A DNA stretch of 24,882 nt from a virus: IMG/VR virus record IMGVR_UViG_3300043568_001162, positions 1 through 24,882 of that record, one strand, 5' to 3'. Made by a program: the position numbers and the translations under genes. Positions 23,742 to 24,882 of the stretch are shown in pieces. Below the pieces are notes generated by a model. It made no database searches, was not told the DNA's origin, and saw only the letters and a list, made by a program, of their open reading frames with translations. The number at the start of each line of letters is the position of its first letter. Position 1 is the stretch's first letter.

Positions 23742-24882
23742 AACAGAAAATATATTAGTAGATTTCGATTACAATAACTTAATCATAGTTGACCCTAATA
23801 AGGTATTAGGTGAAGATGGTAAAGGTAAAGAACGATATGTTAACCAAGAGAATTTGGTGATGTATGCCAATTTGGAGTGTAAAGTTTTACCTCGAACTAA
23901 ATTGGCTGCGGGTGTTGCGGCAAATGATAGAATACAAAATTTATCAATCGCATCAATCAATTTCTTAAAACCTGGTGATAAAGAATTTTTGGATAATAGT
24001 TATACCGACGAAATTACGGGTAAAAATACTTTACAGGGTAAAGGGGTTAATCAGCCAAATCAAAAGTCAGTTAAAAATCCAAATATGGATAACGACTTTT
24101 ATCTTAGACAAACAATACATTCAGATGGTGCGGAAAAAGCGACTGATAATGGTTTATTAGGTATTTCACGTATTAATATTCGTCAAGGTTTAGATTTTAT
24201 GCCGACGTTTAATATTGAATTAATTGACGTTAAAGGACGTGCGTTATTTGAGGCGGGAAATAGTTCACCTTACGCGGCATTTTTCAATATGCCATATCCA
24301 ATGTTTGAATTAACGGTTAAAGGGTACTATGGTAAGGCAATCAAATATAAATTGATGTTAAAATCATTCAATGCTCGATATGATTCGTATAGTAGTAATT
24401 TCGTAATAGATTTGGTGTTTTACACATATAAATTTAGTGCGATAGCTGAAGTGTCAATGGGTTATTTATTGGCAGTTCCACATATGTATACCTCAAGATA
24501 CTCGGTGAAACCAACAACAGGTGGACCTGGTAATTTAACAGAAGTTAATGATGTTATTGCGACGAAAGGTTATGGGAAAATTAAGGAAGTCTATACTGAG
24601 TATAAAACAAAAGGAATGATTCCTGATGATTTTCCTGAGTTGACCATTGCTAGAATGAGAAACAATCTTGAGAATTTTATCAAAAATATTTTGGATTCAT
24701 TTACTAAACAAAATATGGACCCATTAACTAAAGTTGAGGAATATCAAAAGAAACTGAATGATTATAAAAGCCAAATTTTTCTATATGATAAAGTGTGTTG
24801 GGTTGACAAGTATATGGATAAAGTCAATTTTTTAATAATTGATAATCCGGTGTCGGGTAATTTAAATTCGTTAACTAATGGT
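23731..24882 (+). CDS. Large baseplate structural protein, 3'-truncated by window end
   Basis: The ATG at 23731 overlaps the preceding stop by 11 bases, and the frame stays open for 384 codons to the last base. The conserved-looking core runs from about residue 124: FYLRQTIHSDGAEKATDNGL, LLGISRINIRQGLDFMPTF, IELIDVKGRALFEAGNSSPY (about 161–180) and FELTVKGYYGKAIKYKLML (193–211), then FYTYKFSAIAEVSMGYLLAV. The 'SPYAAFF…P.F.LTVKGYYGK' style is one I associate with baseplate proteins of large T4-type phages, but I cannot name a T4 homologue; gp27/gp48/gp6-type roles are all possible. Residues from about 290 are helical. The C-terminus and total length are unknown. Confidence 0.8.
   Translation, partial: MVDKTENILVDFDYNNLIIVDPNKVLGEDGKGKERYVNQENLVMYANLECKVLPRTKLAAGVAANDRIQNLSIASINFLKPGDKEFLDNSYTDEITGKNTLQGKGVNQPNQKSVKNPNMDNDFYLRQTIHSDGAEKATDNGLLGISRINIRQGLDFMPTFNIELIDVKGRALFEAGNSSPYAAFFNMPYPMFELTVKGYYGKAIKYKLMLKSFNARYDSYSSNFVIDLVFYTYKFSAIAEVSMGYLLAVPHMYTSRYSVKPTTGGPGNLTEVNDVIATKGYGKIKEVYTEYKTKGMIPDDFPELTIARMRNNLENFIKNILDSFTKQNMDPLTKVEEYQKKLNDYKSQIFLYDKVCWVDKYMDKVNFLIIDNPVSGNLNSLTNG

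Overview
The window looks like part of the genome of a T4-type (contractile-tailed) phage, probably an uncultured one. It carries a family B DNA polymerase next to a neck–sheath–tube–chaperone–tape-measure–baseplate series in roughly the order of T4-like phages. The DNA is strongly AT-rich, genes start without obvious Shine-Dalgarno sequences but behind A-rich leaders, and two signals point weakly to a Bacteroidota host: a TTTG/TAnnTTTK-type promoter before the polymerase, and an OmpA-like domain of the 'GSAS…YN..LS.RR' style. The host assignment is an inference.

Layout. (1) 12–3101, plus strand: a small unknown gene and a complete DNA polymerase, closed by a 13-bp hairpin shared with the convergent gene block. 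(2) 7980–3143, minus strand: an SNF2-type DEAH helicase, a fusion of a Mn/Fe superoxide dismutase with an Mrr-like (QxK) nuclease-type domain, a gp13-like neck protein and a small unknown protein. (3) 8029–9750, plus strand: a gp14-position neck candidate, a 53-residue zinc-ribbon protein and a gp15-like tail terminator, followed by a convergent 54-residue ribbon-helix-helix regulator gene with a repeat-rich, hairpin-bearing upstream region. (4) 10036–18338, plus strand: an unusually large tail sheath (1281 aa), a HAD-family phosphatase-like protein, the tail tube, a gp26-family tail chaperone with an apparent +1 ribosomal frameshift, and the tape measure. (5) 18379–24882, plus strand: a 1678-residue multidomain baseplate protein, a gp53-like wedge protein and the first 384 codons of another large baseplate gene that runs off the end.

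How it fits together. The structural genes would build the neck, sheath, tube and baseplate. The frameshifted chaperone sits between tube and tape measure, the place where phage lambda and others make their G/GT pair. A TATTTAT(A/C/T) motif recurs on the sense strand just before genes on both strands and may be the late-promoter element. The two observations most worth following are the apparent +1 frameshift at TTTCGTC (16254–16260) and the dismutase–nuclease fusion.

Two short genes (8541–8702 and 9747–9911), the frameshift extension (16258–16416) and the truncated last gene (23731–24882) are easily missed by length-filtered ORF calling. There is no gene-free stretch longer than 300 bases. 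I saw no tRNA, rRNA, CRISPR array, insertion sequence or attachment site.
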